Origin: Natrinema versiforme
GTDB taxonomy: Archaea; Halobacteriota; Halobacteria; Halobacteriales; Natrialbaceae
NCBI RefSeq assembly: GCF_005576615.1
Contig: NZ_CP040330.1
Location: 806,001-870,000 of the forward strand
Reading direction: 5' to 3'
DNA length: 64,000 nucleotides
Positions 34,394 to 43,680 of the stretch are shown piece by piece. Numbering within the stretch: the first letter of the stretch is position 1; every line of letters begins with the position of its first letter. The translations under genes and the position numbers were made by a program. The notes under the pieces are model-generated. The model was not told the DNA's origin and made no database searches. It saw only the letters and a program-made list of their open reading frames with translations.

Positions 34394-35104
34394 ATGAACA
34401 GAGCCGAGAAGGCGGCCCTCCAGCTACGAGCCGTCGACGTGTTGCGGATGTTAAAGGAGACGCGGACCTACGACGAACTCGCCGAGACGACGGGGCTTCC
34501 GGCCGGCGATCTCAACCGGTACGTCAACGGGCACGTCCTGCCCGGGACCGAGCGCGCCCGCGAGGTCGTCGACGACCTCGGCCGGGCGGCGTTGAGCGAG
34601 GAACTCGAGGCGCGGATTCGCGTCGACGACGAGGGCTATGTCGACAACAGCGCGACGGTCTTCGACCAGTCCTTCCTCGACCTGGCCGCGCCGGTGGTGG
34701 CGAACGGGTTCGACTTCGACCGGCCGGACGTCGTCCTCACCGCCGCGACGGACGGCATCACGCTCGCGGCCGCGCTCGCGAGCTACTACGGCGTCCGCTG
34801 TGCCTACGCGAAAAAGAGCAAGGAGACCGCCGTCGAGGAGTTCATCGAGGCCCGCCAGCGCCTGCAGTCGGGGATCGAACTCACCTATTACCTGCCGGCC
34901 TCCGCGATCGAGCCCGGCGAATCGGTCCTCGTCGTCGACGACCTCATCCGCTCGGGCGAGACCCAGGAACTCCTCCTCGATATCGCTCACACCGCCGAGG
35001 CCGACGTCGCCGGCGTCTTCGCCCTCATCGCGGCCGGCGAGGACGGCATCCGACGCGCCCGCGACCGCACCGACGCGCCGGTCGGCGCGCTCACGAGCGT
35101 CTGA
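34394..35104 (+). CDS. gfcR: GfcR, PRTase-fold transcriptional regulator of sugar metabolism
   Basis: The 236-residue protein couples an N-terminal helix-turn-helix (LRMLKETRTYDELAETTGLP) to a phosphoribosyltransferase-like domain with the PRPP-type loop VLVVDDLIRSGETQ. This is the architecture of the haloarchaeal regulator once misnamed PyrE2 and later shown in Haloferax to activate glycolytic and semi-phosphorylative Entner-Doudoroff genes. In the loop the usual TG is SG, which fits loss of enzyme activity. ATG 34394 follows directly on an AT-rich promoter and appears leaderless. Adjacent genes are not sugar genes. Confidence 0.87.
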   Translation: MNRAEKAALQLRAVDVLRMLKETRTYDELAETTGLPAGDLNRYVNGHVLPGTERAREVVDDLGRAALSEELEARIRVDDEGYVDNSATVFDQSFLDLAAPVVANGFDFDRPDVVLTAATDGITLAAALASYYGVRCAYAKKSKETAVEEFIEARQRLQSGIELTYYLPASAIEPGESVLVVDDLIRSGETQELLLDIAHTAEADVAGVFALIAAGEDGIRRARDRTDAPVGALTSV

Positions 35105-35304
35105 TCGGCTGGCCGCTCGACTCGAGTCTCTACTTCTCGCGAAACGCTCGAGCGACGATTTCCTCCGAGAGTAAACGACTGTTCGGCGACCGCTGTGGAC
35201 GCCGAAAATCGTCACGTATTCGCAGGAGGGAGACCGTGTGAATCACTACCACATTATTAATCATTAGGTTTATGGAGCTCCCCGCGGTTTGTGGTGGTAC
35301 GCAC

Positions 35305-35751
35305 ATGACTGAGACAGTCATCCTCGGCGTGATCGGGTCCGACGCACACGTCGTCGGGATCACCATCCTCGAACAGGCGCTGGAGGCAGCCGGATTCGAC
35401 GTCGTCAATCTGGGGGTCCAGAGCTCCCAGGAGGAGTTCGTCGAAGCCGCGTCCGCCAACGACGCCGAGGCTGTACTCGTCTCGTCGCTCTACGGACACG
35501 CCAAACAGGACTGCGAGGGGTTCCACCAGCGGATCGCCGACTCCGACCTCGAGGTCACGACCTACATCGGCGGCAACCTCGCTGTCGGACAGGACGACTT
35601 CGACGAGACGCGCGCGTACTTTCGGGAGATGGGATTCGATCGGGTCTTCGACTCCGAAACCGACCCCGAGGAGGCGATCGAGGCCCTGAAGGCCGATCTC
35701 GACATCCGCCCGCCCGAGAGCGAACGGGAAGGGCAGACCGTCTCGGTCTGA
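35305..35751 (+). CDS. glmS: Glutamate (methylaspartate) mutase sigma subunit, B12-binding
   Basis: The 148-residue cobalamin-binding protein has the DxHxxG base-off B12 motif in GSDAHVVG (Asp13, His15, Gly18), followed by the diagnostic GFDVVNLGVQSSQEEF, and later VSSLYGHAKQD and TYIGGNL. With the epsilon subunit it converts glutamate to 3-methylaspartate, the key step of the methylaspartate cycle used by many haloarchaea for acetate assimilation. The usual neighbours (epsilon subunit, methylaspartate ammonia-lyase) are not downstream, where a convergent Usp gene lies. ATG 35305 was chosen because it starts the conserved domain; an ATG 11 codons earlier is possible. Confidence 0.88.
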   Translation: MTETVILGVIGSDAHVVGITILEQALEAAGFDVVNLGVQSSQEEFVEAASANDAEAVLVSSLYGHAKQDCEGFHQRIADSDLEVTTYIGGNLAVGQDDFDETRAYFREMGFDRVFDSETDPEEAIEALKADLDIRPPESEREGQTVSV

Positions 35752-35887
35752 TCGGCTCCGGTTCGGTTTTCCACGACCCGCAACTCGACCGCACAGCGAC
35801 CGCTGTTCTCCGTTTGTCCGTCCGAAAACCGCGGCCGCGTAATCGCGATGGGAAACGGCGGCCGCGTCGCCGCCAGCAACGAGTTGG

Positions 35888-36322
35888 CTACCGAACGATC
35901 GTCACCGGTACCGGCGACCGGCGAGCGACCGTCTCCGCGACGCTGCCGAGGAGGATCCGGCTCGCGCCCGTCCGCCCGTGGCTACCGACGACGATGTGGT
36001 CGACGCCGTTCTCGGCTGCGTAATCGACGATCGATCGCGAGACGCCGCCGACGACGTGCTCCGTCTCGAGCTCGACGCCGTGTTCGGCCGCCTGTTCGCG
36101 CGCCGTCTCGAGGACCGCCTCGGCCCGCTCCTCGTGGTGGTCCTGTATCTCGTCGTAGTTGGCCATCGCGGTCCCCTCGACGCCGCTAACCGCGTAGAAG
36201 TCGCCCGGATCGAGGACGTAAATCGCGGTGATCGTCGCCTCCGGATACTCCGTGCATGCGAACTCGAGCGCCTCGGTCGACTGCTTCGAGTCGTCGACCG
36301 CCACGAGAACGTGTCGTGCCAT
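35888..36322 (-). CDS. Universal stress protein (single UspA domain)
   Basis: The 144-residue protein is a canonical UspA fold. It begins MARHVLVAVDDSKQS and ends with the nucleotide-binding signature GSHGRTGASRILLGSVAETVARRSPVPV, so it probably binds ATP. It is convergent with glmS and lies just downstream of the fused E1 gene on the same strand (58 nt). Haloarchaeal genomes carry dozens of these; no partner is indicated. Confidence 0.92.
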   Translation of the reverse strand: MARHVLVAVDDSKQSTEALEFACTEYPEATITAIYVLDPGDFYAVSGVEGTAMANYDEIQDHHEERAEAVLETAREQAAEHGVELETEHVVGGVSRSIVDYAAENGVDHIVVGSHGRTGASRILLGSVAETVARRSPVPVTIVR

Positions 36323-36380
36323 ACGCCCCAGTACGCCGGCCGACGGAATAAGTCCACCTCCGAGTCCGAGGCGGCGGGAG

Positions 36381-38537
36381 CTACGCGGCGAGCACTCGTT
36401 CGATCGCCGCCCCGATTCGAGCCGGACCCGGCCGATAGGCGTCCTCGCGGGCCGGGAGCGGAACGGGTACGTCGTACCCCGTCACCCGCTCGATCGGTGC
36501 CTCGAGGTACCAGACCGCCTCGTCCGCGATTCGGGCCGCGATTTCGCCCGCGAACCCGCCCGTCCGCGGGGCCTCGTGGACGACGACGCAGCGGCCGGTC
36601 TTCCGGACCGACTCGAGGACGGTCTCGGTGTCCATCGGGCTGATCGTCCGCAGGTCAATCAGCTCGATATCGGCTGCGAGATCGGCGACCGCGTCCTCGA
36701 CCTCGGGGACCATCGCGCCCCACGCGACGACGGTGGCGTCGGTCCCCGAGTCGACTACGCGCGCCTCGCCAAGTGGAACGACCGTCTCCTCGGGGACCGG
36801 CCGCCGGGCCGCCCGATAGAGCGCCATCGGCTCGAGGAAGAGGACCGGATCGGGGCTCCGAACGGCCGATCGGAGCAGCCCGGCCGCGTCCCGGGCCGTC
36901 GAGGGGATCGCGACCGTCAGGCCGGGAATGTGGGCGTAGCCCGCCTCATAGCTCTCGGAGTGGTGCTCGAGGGCCGACACGCCGAGCCCGTAGGGGGCCC
37001 GGACGACCATCGGACAGGTAATTTCGCCGCGGGACCGGCTGCGCATCCGCGAGAGGTGCTGGTGGATCTGGTCGAACGCCTGAAAGGTGAACCCGGCGAA
37101 CTGGATCTCGGCGACCGGCCGGTAGCCCGCCGCCGAGAGGCCGACGCCGAGGCCGACGATGCCCGCTTCCGCGACCGGCGCGTCGTGAACCCGGCCCGGG
37201 AAGGCATCGATGAGCCCCTGTGTCGCTCGGAAGACGCCGCCGTCGACGCCGACGTCCTGCCCGTAGACGAGCACGTCGTCGTCCCGCTCGAGTTCGGCGT
37301 GCAGGGTCTCCCGGATCGCCTCGACCATGTTCAGCCGCTCGGCGTTCTCGAGGTCCGCGTCGGTGAGGTCGTCGGCGCTGCTGGAACCGTCCGCGTCGCC
37401 GCTCCCCACGTCCGCGGCTGAGGACCCGCCGTCGCTGCGCTGACTCCCCGTCGCGGGTGCGACCGTGTCCCCCTCGTCCGCGACGAACGCCTCGCGTTGG
37501 CGCTCGAGGTAGGGCGGTCGCTCCGCGTACGCGGTATCGAACATGTCGACCGGGTCGGCGTTTGCCTCCGTCTCCCGGGCCGCTTCGAGGGCCGCCTCGA
37601 GATCGGTCTCGATCTCGGCTTCGATCGAGTCGATCGTCTCGTCGTCGAGGACGCCGTGCTCGCGGAGGTAGCGCTCGAACCGCAGGATCGGGTCCAACGG
37701 CTCCCACTCTTCCTCTTCCTCGGTGGTGCGGTAGACGGAGGGATCGTCCGCCGTCGTGTGCATCTCCCGTCGATACGTAGTCGCCTCGATCAGCGTCGGG
37801 ACGCCGCGGCGAGCGCGCTCTCTGGCCTCCTTCGTGACCGCGTAGACGCCGAGAATATCGTTGCCGTCGACCTGAATCGGCTCGATGCCCGCGGCGATGG
37901 CTTTCTGGGCGAGGGTCGCCGCCCGGGTCTGTTTCGAGAGCGGCGTCGAGATCGCGTACTGGTTGTTCTGGCAGAAAAAGACCGTCTGGGCCTCGTAGAC
38001 GCCCGCCAGATTCATCGCCTCGTAGACCTCGCCCTCGCTTGTCGCCCCGTCGCCGAAGTAGGTGAGCGCGACCGAATCGGTGTCGTTCATCGCCTCCGCC
38101 CACCCGATCCCCGCGGCGTGGAGCGGCTGAGTTCCGACGGCGATCGACGGCGGCATGATCGGCACGTCATCGGGCGGCTCGCCGCCCTCCTCGAGTCCCA
38201 TCGCGTACTCGATGATCGCCTGTGCGGAGCCGCCGCGAGCCAGCGCCGAGGGATGCTCGCGGAACGCGGGCACCGTCCAGTCGGTCTCCTCGAGAGCCGC
38301 GGTGCTGCCGACCTGTGCGGCCTCCTGTCCCGTCGCGGGCGCGAACGTTCCCAGCTCACCCCGCCGCTGGAGCGCGATTATCCGCCGGTCGAGTCGCCGC
38401 GACCGCTTCATCGTTCGATACCACTCGAGCAGCCGCTCGTCGTCGAGATCGGGCTCGAGCGACTCGTCGACGCGGCCGTCTTCGTCGAGTATCTCGACGC
38501 GGTCGACCGAGAACGTGGCGACCTCGGAGCGTGGCAT
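36381..38537 (-). CDS. 2-oxoacid dehydrogenase E1, alpha and beta subunits fused
   Basis: One 718-residue frame holds two normally separate proteins. Residues ~20-365 are an E1 alpha subunit with the thiamine-diphosphate motif YFGDGATSEGEVYEA and ending QNNQYA. A Ser/Asp/Gly-rich linker of ~45 residues follows, then a complete E1 beta subunit from NMVEAIRETLHAEL to VPLPAREDAYRP. Decarboxylation of a 2-oxoacid (pyruvate or branched-chain) with transfer to a lipoylated E2 is expected. No E2, E3 or lipoyl protein is adjacent; the Usp gene follows at 58 nt. ATG 38535-38537 removes eight unconvincing upstream codons. The linker length argues that this is a real fusion rather than a sequencing artefact. 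Confidence 0.88.
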   Translation of the reverse strand: MPRSEVATFSVDRVEILDEDGRVDESLEPDLDDERLLEWYRTMKRSRRLDRRIIALQRRGELGTFAPATGQEAAQVGSTAALEETDWTVPAFREHPSALARGGSAQAIIEYAMGLEEGGEPPDDVPIMPPSIAVGTQPLHAAGIGWAEAMNDTDSVALTYFGDGATSEGEVYEAMNLAGVYEAQTVFFCQNNQYAISTPLSKQTRAATLAQKAIAAGIEPIQVDGNDILGVYAVTKEARERARRGVPTLIEATTYRREMHTTADDPSVYRTTEEEEEWEPLDPILRFERYLREHGVLDDETIDSIEAEIETDLEAALEAARETEANADPVDMFDTAYAERPPYLERQREAFVADEGDTVAPATGSQRSDGGSSAADVGSGDADGSSSADDLTDADLENAERLNMVEAIRETLHAELERDDDVLVYGQDVGVDGGVFRATQGLIDAFPGRVHDAPVAEAGIVGLGVGLSAAGYRPVAEIQFAGFTFQAFDQIHQHLSRMRSRSRGEITCPMVVRAPYGLGVSALEHHSESYEAGYAHIPGLTVAIPSTARDAAGLLRSAVRSPDPVLFLEPMALYRAARRPVPEETVVPLGEARVVDSGTDATVVAWGAMVPEVEDAVADLAADIELIDLRTISPMDTETVLESVRKTGRCVVVHEAPRTGGFAGEIAARIADEAVWYLEAPIERVTGYDVPVPLPAREDAYRPGPARIGAAIERVLAA

Positions 38538-38681
38538 ACGGACGGTACGACGCTCGTACACTTAGTGCCCGTCTCGGCGATGGCGCGTCGCGGCCGTTCG
38601 GCTCGTCGGAGATCGCTGCTCGAGCGACGACTCGCGGCGCAGAAAAATCGGCGTGAAAACCGGTCGCAGTGACGACCCGCG

Positions 38682-39272
38682 TTACTTCGCGCGGCCTCGA
38701 TCGCCGTTGTTGGACGGCCGGACCTTCTCCGCGCCCTTGCCGCGGTTGTTCAGACCGCGGTTCGCCTTGCCGGCGTTGGTGAGACCGCGGAACGCGCGGT
38801 TCGTGTGGTCGTCGTCGCAGATCCAGTTGAGATCGTCGTCGTTCTCGATCGCGGGGTGGTTCGGATCGACGAGGATCGCTTCGAACCACTTCTGCGAGCC
38901 GTCTTCACCGACCCAGTAACTGTTGAGCACCCGCATGTTGGGGTACTTTCGGGAGACGCGCTCCTCACCGATGCGCTGGATGTTCTTGCGTCGCCCGATG
39001 CGGTTGACGCCCTGTCGCTTCGAGCGTCGACCGGCTTTGTGTCGCTGCTTCCGGGCGGTCCCTTTCCGGACCGAGACCCGGGTCACGATGATGCCCTGCT
39101 TGGCCTTGTAGCCGAGTTCGCGCGCTTTGTCGAGACGCGTCGGGCGATCGATCCGCTCGATCGCGCCCTGATCGCGCCACTCCTGCTTTCGCTGCCACTG
39201 CAGTTCCCCGAGCTTGCCGTCGTCGGGGTCCTTCCATGCGTCCTTGATGTGGGAATAGAAGCTTTCTGCCAT
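38682..39272 (-). CDS. rpl15e: Large-subunit ribosomal protein L15e
   Basis: The 196-residue basic protein begins AESFYSHIKDAWKDP and contains GYKAKQGIIVTRVSVRKG, RRSKRQGVNRIGR and the Asn-rich C-terminus, all diagnostic of archaeal/eukaryal eL15. It binds 23S rRNA. ATG 39270-39272 gives the conserved N-terminus; a start three codons earlier would be a GTG. It is transcribed alone. A perfect 16-bp palindrome lies ~40 bp upstream. Confidence 0.96.
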   Translation of the reverse strand: MAESFYSHIKDAWKDPDDGKLGELQWQRKQEWRDQGAIERIDRPTRLDKARELGYKAKQGIIVTRVSVRKGTARKQRHKAGRRSKRQGVNRIGRRKNIQRIGEERVSRKYPNMRVLNSYWVGEDGSQKWFEAILVDPNHPAIENDDDLNWICDDDHTNRAFRGLTNAGKANRGLNNRGKGAEKVRPSNNGDRGRAK

Positions 39273-39310
39273 TGTATTCACCCGCGGGCGTTGCGTGGTT
39301 CAATCCCGAC

Positions 39311-39326
39311 CGGGGCACGTGCCCCG
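39311..39326. repeat. 16-bp perfect palindrome upstream of rpl15e
   Basis: CGGGGCACGTGCCCCG at 39311-39326 reads identically on both strands. It stands in the 223-bp gap between rpl15e and a membrane-protein gene. It could be an operator or a terminator for the converging leftward transcript. Confidence 0.6.
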
Positions 39327-39495
39327 CGGATCACATCCCGACCTGTGGCGGCGGTGCCGTACAGGTGCCCGCTGATGCCCGCGCGAACCAGCGAGTCTAC
39401 TCTCCCTTCCCAACTCTCGAGTATAAGGGCTTCGAACTCCGTGAGACGCCGTGCTAGCGGTTCCCGATGCAGTCCCCGTTGGGGCCGACTGTCGG

Positions 39496-40026
39496 TCACC
39501 GTACCGCGGCGAAATCGCGCACGCTACCGGGTGCCACTCCGTTGACCGTCGCGAAGATGGATCCCAACACCAGTCCGTAGACGAGATGACCGAGGCCGAA
39601 CAGGAGCGCGCTGAACAGTTCCGCCGCGGGTCCCGTGATCGGGAGGAACGGCAGCGGTAACGCCGCGACACCGGCCCGCTCCATCGCCAGCGGGAACAGG
39701 ACGCCGCCGGCGAAGAGCCCGAGGACCGAACCGAAGACGAGTCCCAGCACGACGTAGTCGCTGAACTCGTCCACCAGTTGCTGGACCGCCCGCCGCGAAG
39801 CGAGGGCGGCGAACAGCAACCCGAACGCGATACTGATCAGCAGGTGGATCGTCCAGCCGACGTCGACCGCCGTCCCGGGTTCGGCCGCGAGTCCGCCCAG
39901 TAACTCGATCTGGTTGCCGCCGAGGTGGAGGACCAGCCCCATGGCGATTCCGGCGATCAGTCCGCCGGTGATACCACCGCCCCAGACGCCGACGCCGTCG
40001 AGACTCTGTGTGGTATTCTCACTCAT
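39496..40026 (-). CDS. Haloarchaeal membrane protein of unknown function
   Basis: The 176-residue product has about five hydrophobic helices with many Gly and Ala (GGGITGGLIAGIAMGLVLH, HLLISIAFGLLFAALA, VVLGLVFGSVLGLFAGGV, ELFSALLFGLGHLVYGLVLG). The helix-packing pattern resembles small haloarchaeal histidine-kinase-like sensor bundles or transport accessory proteins, but there is no motif. I start it at ATG 40024-40026; upstream codons look like promoter. It is divergent from the decayed iron-siderophore permease gene. Confidence 0.7.
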   Translation of the reverse strand: MSENTTQSLDGVGVWGGGITGGLIAGIAMGLVLHLGGNQIELLGGLAAEPGTAVDVGWTIHLLISIAFGLLFAALASRRAVQQLVDEFSDYVVLGLVFGSVLGLFAGGVLFPLAMERAGVAALPLPFLPITGPAAELFSALLFGLGHLVYGLVLGSIFATVNGVAPGSVRDFAAVR

Positions 40027-40105
40027 GATTGGGGCTACGGCCACGACCGTGTTCAAGGTGACTATTCCTCGAGTGTCGTGACCGTCTCCGGAGAGAACGA
40101 TAATC

Positions 40106-40121
40106 TTTAGGCCGGCCTAAA
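40106..40121. promoter_or_regulatory. Perfect iron-box palindrome (DtxR/Idr-type)
   Basis: TTTAGGCCGGCCTAAA at 40106-40121 is a perfect 16-bp palindrome that fits the TTAGGC-GCCTAA core of DtxR/IdeR/Idr operators known to control iron uptake in haloarchaea. It sits 23 bp upstream of the remnant FecCD permease frame and 80 bp from the divergent membrane-protein gene. Confidence 0.75.
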
Positions 40122-40143
40122 CAAGTGCGTGATAGCAGAGACG

Positions 40144-41209
40144 ATGAGCGAGGCGTGGCGGACCGTATTCGACCCACAGGTGATCTTTCACGTGGACATC
40201 TGGCGCGCGTTCATGCTGGGCGACGAGATTCCGGACTGGCTCACACCCCAGCAACTCATCGTCTGGAACATCCGCCTGCCGCGAATCCTCGTAGGGGTCC
40301 TCGTCGGTGCGAACCTCGCGATTTCGGGTGCGATCTTCCAGATCGTTACTCGAAACGAACTCGCGAGCCCCTATATCCTCGACATCAGCGACGGCGCTGG
40401 ACTCGTCGTCTTGCTGACCCTGACGATGTTCTCGGGACTGGTGTCGTGGCTCCCGATGCTCGCAGCCGCCGGTGGAGCCTTCGCTTTCCTCCTCGTCTAC
40501 GCCATCGCGTGGAAGAACGGGACCAGCCCGATCCGGCTCGTCCTCGCCGGCGTCATCGTCGGCTCCGTGTTCGGCTCCGTCCAGCGCGCCCTGTTCTTCT
40601 TCATCCGATCTGGGGATCGCGATGGCGGCCCAGACGTGGCTGTCGGGGTCGCTGCTGGGAACCGACTGGGAGCAGGTCCGCATCGCGCTTCCGTTTACGA
40701 TCCTCGCGCTCGTGCTGGCACTGGCCGTCACGCGACAGCTCGACATCCTCCTGCTGGGGGAGAAGACCGCCCGATCGCTCGGGATGTCCGTCGAGCGAGT
40801 CCGCTTTCTCGTCGCCGGCATCGCGATCCTGTCGACGGCCGCCGCGATCGCCGTCGCCGGCCTCGTCAGTTTCGTCGGGTTGATCGTGCCCCACATGGTC
40901 CGGAACGTCGTCGGCGGCGACACGAAACGGCTCCTCGTCGGCTGTCTGTTCGTCGGCCCCGCATTACTGGTCGGCGCTGACGTGGGCGCGCGCCTCGCGC
41001 TGAACCCCGTCCAGCTCCCCGTCGGAATCATCACCGGTCTCATCGGCGGCCCGTACTTCCTCTACCTGATGCGAAAACAGGAGTTCATGCGTCAGCTTCG
41101 GCCGCTCACCGGAGATACCTCCGTCTTTTCTCTCTTGAGGGAGCTTTGCACCCCGCTCGGTCCAAAAAAACACGGGAGGGCACTCCCGATTGGCTCCGTC
41201 GTTCGGTGA
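40144..41209 (+). pseudogene. Frameshifted, 5'-truncated FecCD-family iron-siderophore ABC permease
   Basis: Residues IWNIRLPRILVGVLVGANLAISG and NGTSPIRLVLAGVIVGSVFGS are typical FecCD permease. Near 40610 the frame is lost by one base: the codons for RALFFFI continue in the next frame as DLGIAMAAQTWLSGSLLG and go on to VGLIVPHMVRNVVGG and GGPYFLYLMRKQEF. The first membrane helix (about 40 residues) expected before the EAWRTVFDP start is absent, and ~30 unrelated residues follow the normal C-terminus. No binding protein or ATPase is adjacent. It is best read as a decaying fragment still behind an intact iron box; a sequencing error could account for the frameshift but not for the truncation. 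Confidence 0.8.
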
Positions 41210-41238
41210 AACGTGCCCTGACGGGCAAGCACGCTCGC

Positions 41239-43008
41239 TCAGTTGTCGCGCTTGACGGCGGGATTCGTCACCGCGCCGTTCGCAGCGGAGTCGAAGGCGT
41301 CGCCGTACTTACGGAGGAAGCCGCCCTCGTACTGGAGCTCGGGACGCTCGTACTCGTCGAGGCGCGCTTCGAGTTCTTCGTCGCTGAGGTCGACGGAGAG
41401 TTCGCGCTCGCGGATGTCGACGGTGACGGTGTCGCCGTCTTCGAGGGCGGCGATCGGTCCGCCGACCACGGACTCGGGGGCGACGTGGCCGACCATCGGG
41501 CCGCGGGTCGCACCACTGAAGCGCCCGTCGGTGAGGAGGGCGACGTCGTCCTCGTGGCCCTGGCCAACGACGGCGGCGGTGACGCCGAGCATCTCGCGCA
41601 TCCCGGGGCCGCCCTGCGGGCCCTCGTTCCGGATGACGATGACGTCGCCGGACTCGATGTGGCCCTCCTGCACGTAGGACATCGCGTCCTCCTCGTGCTC
41701 GAAGACGCGCGCGGGGCCGGTGTGGTGGAAGCCCTCCTCGCCCGTCTCCTTGAGGACGGCGCCGTCCGGCGCGAGGTTCCCAGTTAGGATCTTGATCGCG
41801 CCCTCCTCGTGGAACGGGTCCTCGGTCGTTGCAAGGAAGTTCACGTCGATGTCCTCGTCGTCCGGCAGGTTGAGCGTCTCCAACTCCTCAACGATGGTGT
41901 TCCCGGTGACGGTCATCGTGTCGCCGTGGAGGTACCCGCCCTCCAAGAGGCGGCGGATGACGACGGGGACACCGCCGACGTCATGGAGGTCCTTCATGAC
42001 GCGCGTGCCGCCCGGTTGGAGGTTCGCAATCTTCGGCGTGCGCTTGCTGATCTCGTCGAACTCGTCGATCGTGAGGTCGATGCCAGCCTCGCCGGCGAGT
42101 GCAAGGACATGCAGGACGCCGTTCGTGGAGCCGCCGAGCGCCGTCAGGAGGGTGATGGCGTTCTCGAAGGACTCTTTCGTGAGGATGTCGCTCGGCCGGC
42201 GGTCATTCTCGACGGCGTCGAGAACGACCTCGCCAGCCTCGCGGGCGACCTCATAGCGCTCTCCATCCTCGGCGGGCGGCGACGCCGACCCGAGGGGGGC
42301 GAGACCGAGTATCTCGCTGATCGAGGCCATCGTGTTGGCGGTGAACATCCCGCCGCAGGAGCCCGCGCCCGGGCAGGCCTCGTGCTCCATCTCATAGAGT
42401 TCCTCCTCGGTCATGTCGCCGGCAGCGTAGGTGCCAACGCCCTCGAAGACGCTCTGGGCCGTGAGATCGCGGCCGTCGTGGTGGCCGGGGAGGATTGACC
42501 CGCCGTAGAGGAAGACACTGGGGAGGTCAGTTCGGATGGCGGCCATCATCATGCCGGGGAGGTTCTTGTCGCACCCAGCGACGGTGACGAGGGCGTCCAT
42601 CCGTTCGGCGAAAGAGACGAGCTCGACGGAATCCGCGATCACCTCGCGCGAGATCAGCGAGGCCTTCATTCCCTCCGTGCCCATCGAGATGGCGTCGCTG
42701 ACGGTGACAGTGCCGAACTCGATCGGCATCCCGCCGGCGTCCTCAATGCCCTCGCGCGCGGATTCGGCGACGTCGTCGAGGTGGACGTTACAGGGCGTGA
42801 CGTCCGCCGCGGGGTTCGCAATGCCGATCATCGGCGAGGAGAGATCCGCATCGTCGTAGCCCATCGCGCGGAACATCGCGCGGTGGGGTGCACGCTCGAC
42901 GCCCTTGGTCACTTCAGCGCTGCGCAGGTTAGGGTCCTTCTCGGATGACGATCCCTCCAGGAGTTCGACATCCGTCTCATCCGTATTCGTCTCTGATTTG
43001 CTATCCAT
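41239..43008 (-). CDS. ilvD: Dihydroxy-acid dehydratase
   Basis: The 589-residue Fe-S enzyme dehydrates 2,3-dihydroxy-isovalerate and -methylvalerate in valine and isoleucine synthesis. Cluster and substrate motifs are clear: [32 protein letters not shown], and [11 protein letters not shown] followed by [14 protein letters not shown] at 43035-43040 lies ~27 nt upstream of ATG 43006-43008, predicting a leaderless start, so I did not use the ATG nine codons earlier that would sit inside the TATA box. No other ilv or leu gene is nearby; it lies between a decayed permease and a 670-nt gene-free stretch. Confidence 0.94.
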   Translation of the reverse strand: MDSKSETNTDETDVELLEGSSSEKDPNLRSAEVTKGVERAPHRAMFRAMGYDDADLSSPMIGIANPAADVTPCNVHLDDVAESAREGIEDAGGMPIEFGTVTVSDAISMGTEGMKASLISREVIADSVELVSFAERMDALVTVAGCDKNLPGMMMAAIRTDLPSVFLYGGSILPGHHDGRDLTAQSVFEGVGTYAAGDMTEEELYEMEHEACPGAGSCGGMFTANTMASISEILGLAPLGSASPPAEDGERYEVAREAGEVVLDAVENDRRPSDILTKESFENAITLLTALGGSTNGVLHVLALAGEAGIDLTIDEFDEISKRTPKIANLQPGGTRVMKDLHDVGGVPVVIRRLLEGGYLHGDTMTVTGNTIVEELETLNLPDDEDIDVNFLATTEDPFHEEGAIKILTGNLAPDGAVLKETGEEGFHHTGPARVFEHEEDAMSYVQEGHIESGDVIVIRNEGPQGGPGMREMLGVTAAVVGQGHEDDVALLTDGRFSGATRGPMVGHVAPESVVGGPIAALEDGDTVTVDIRERELSVDLSDEELEARLDEYERPELQYEGGFLRKYGDAFDSAANGAVTNPAVKRDN

Positions 43009-43680
43009 CTCCGGGCAAATTTTGAGCACAGCCATATATACTCCATCATTAGGATGTATAGTGTTCGCACGTTAGCGTGGCTTACGATCCCGGCCTAATC
43101 CAGAAGCTACACGGCTGCGTCGTCGCACGACAAAAACTCGATCAATAGTCAGCGAGCCTCCTGATAGCCGATTCTCAACTTCGGCTACGCCGAATGAATT
43201 GCGGCCGTCATGTGAATGACCGGAGAAAACGAGTGAGGTTCAGTGAGAGCGAAGCTCCCACGCTATCCCAGATTCTTCGAACCACCGGCCGACTACGTGT
43301 ACCCATCTCCGTTCAGTAAGCACACCTACTGATCGTCTAATTCTCTCTTTCCAATGCTGTAAATAAGCTACACATCAAATTCATCTTCGGAGGTTGTGCC
43401 GCCTCTCCTAAAGTGCTGATCAGCTCAACATCGGCAATAAGTGTTATTGAGTTGGTGGTTTGTAGAAATCCAAACGCAAAATCTGTGTGCAGTTCGTTTA
43501 CCATTTGGTATCGCGATATTTGATTTATAGTGGGACGAACAGTGCTTCGACCGAATCAGCAAGACGAACCGCGAGCGCGTCGCTCTCGAACGGTCGAAAT
43601 CCGTACTCGAGGTGAAAACCGAGAAAACAGCGAGATCGACGGCCGATCGAGCTGTACCCACAGAATTCGAGTCCGGACCG
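43009..43680. other. Gene-free, AT-richer region between ilvD and rio2
   Basis: About 670 nt without a supportable gene. The first ~40 nt hold the ilvD promoter. The remainder has broken frames only, AT-rich patches near 43340-43530, and a segment around 43215-43260 (GAGTGAGGTTCAGTGAGAGCGAAGCTCCC) whose short-loop GGGAGC-type text resembles the palindromic block at 61.5 kb. It may be a scar from a lost element; I see no transposase fragment. Confidence 0.55.

Noticed and set aside
43425-43661. 78-codon leftward frame upstream of rio2's end
   Set aside because: Composition is not haloarchaeal-protein-like (basic, Ser/Cys/His-rich) and nothing supports expression.
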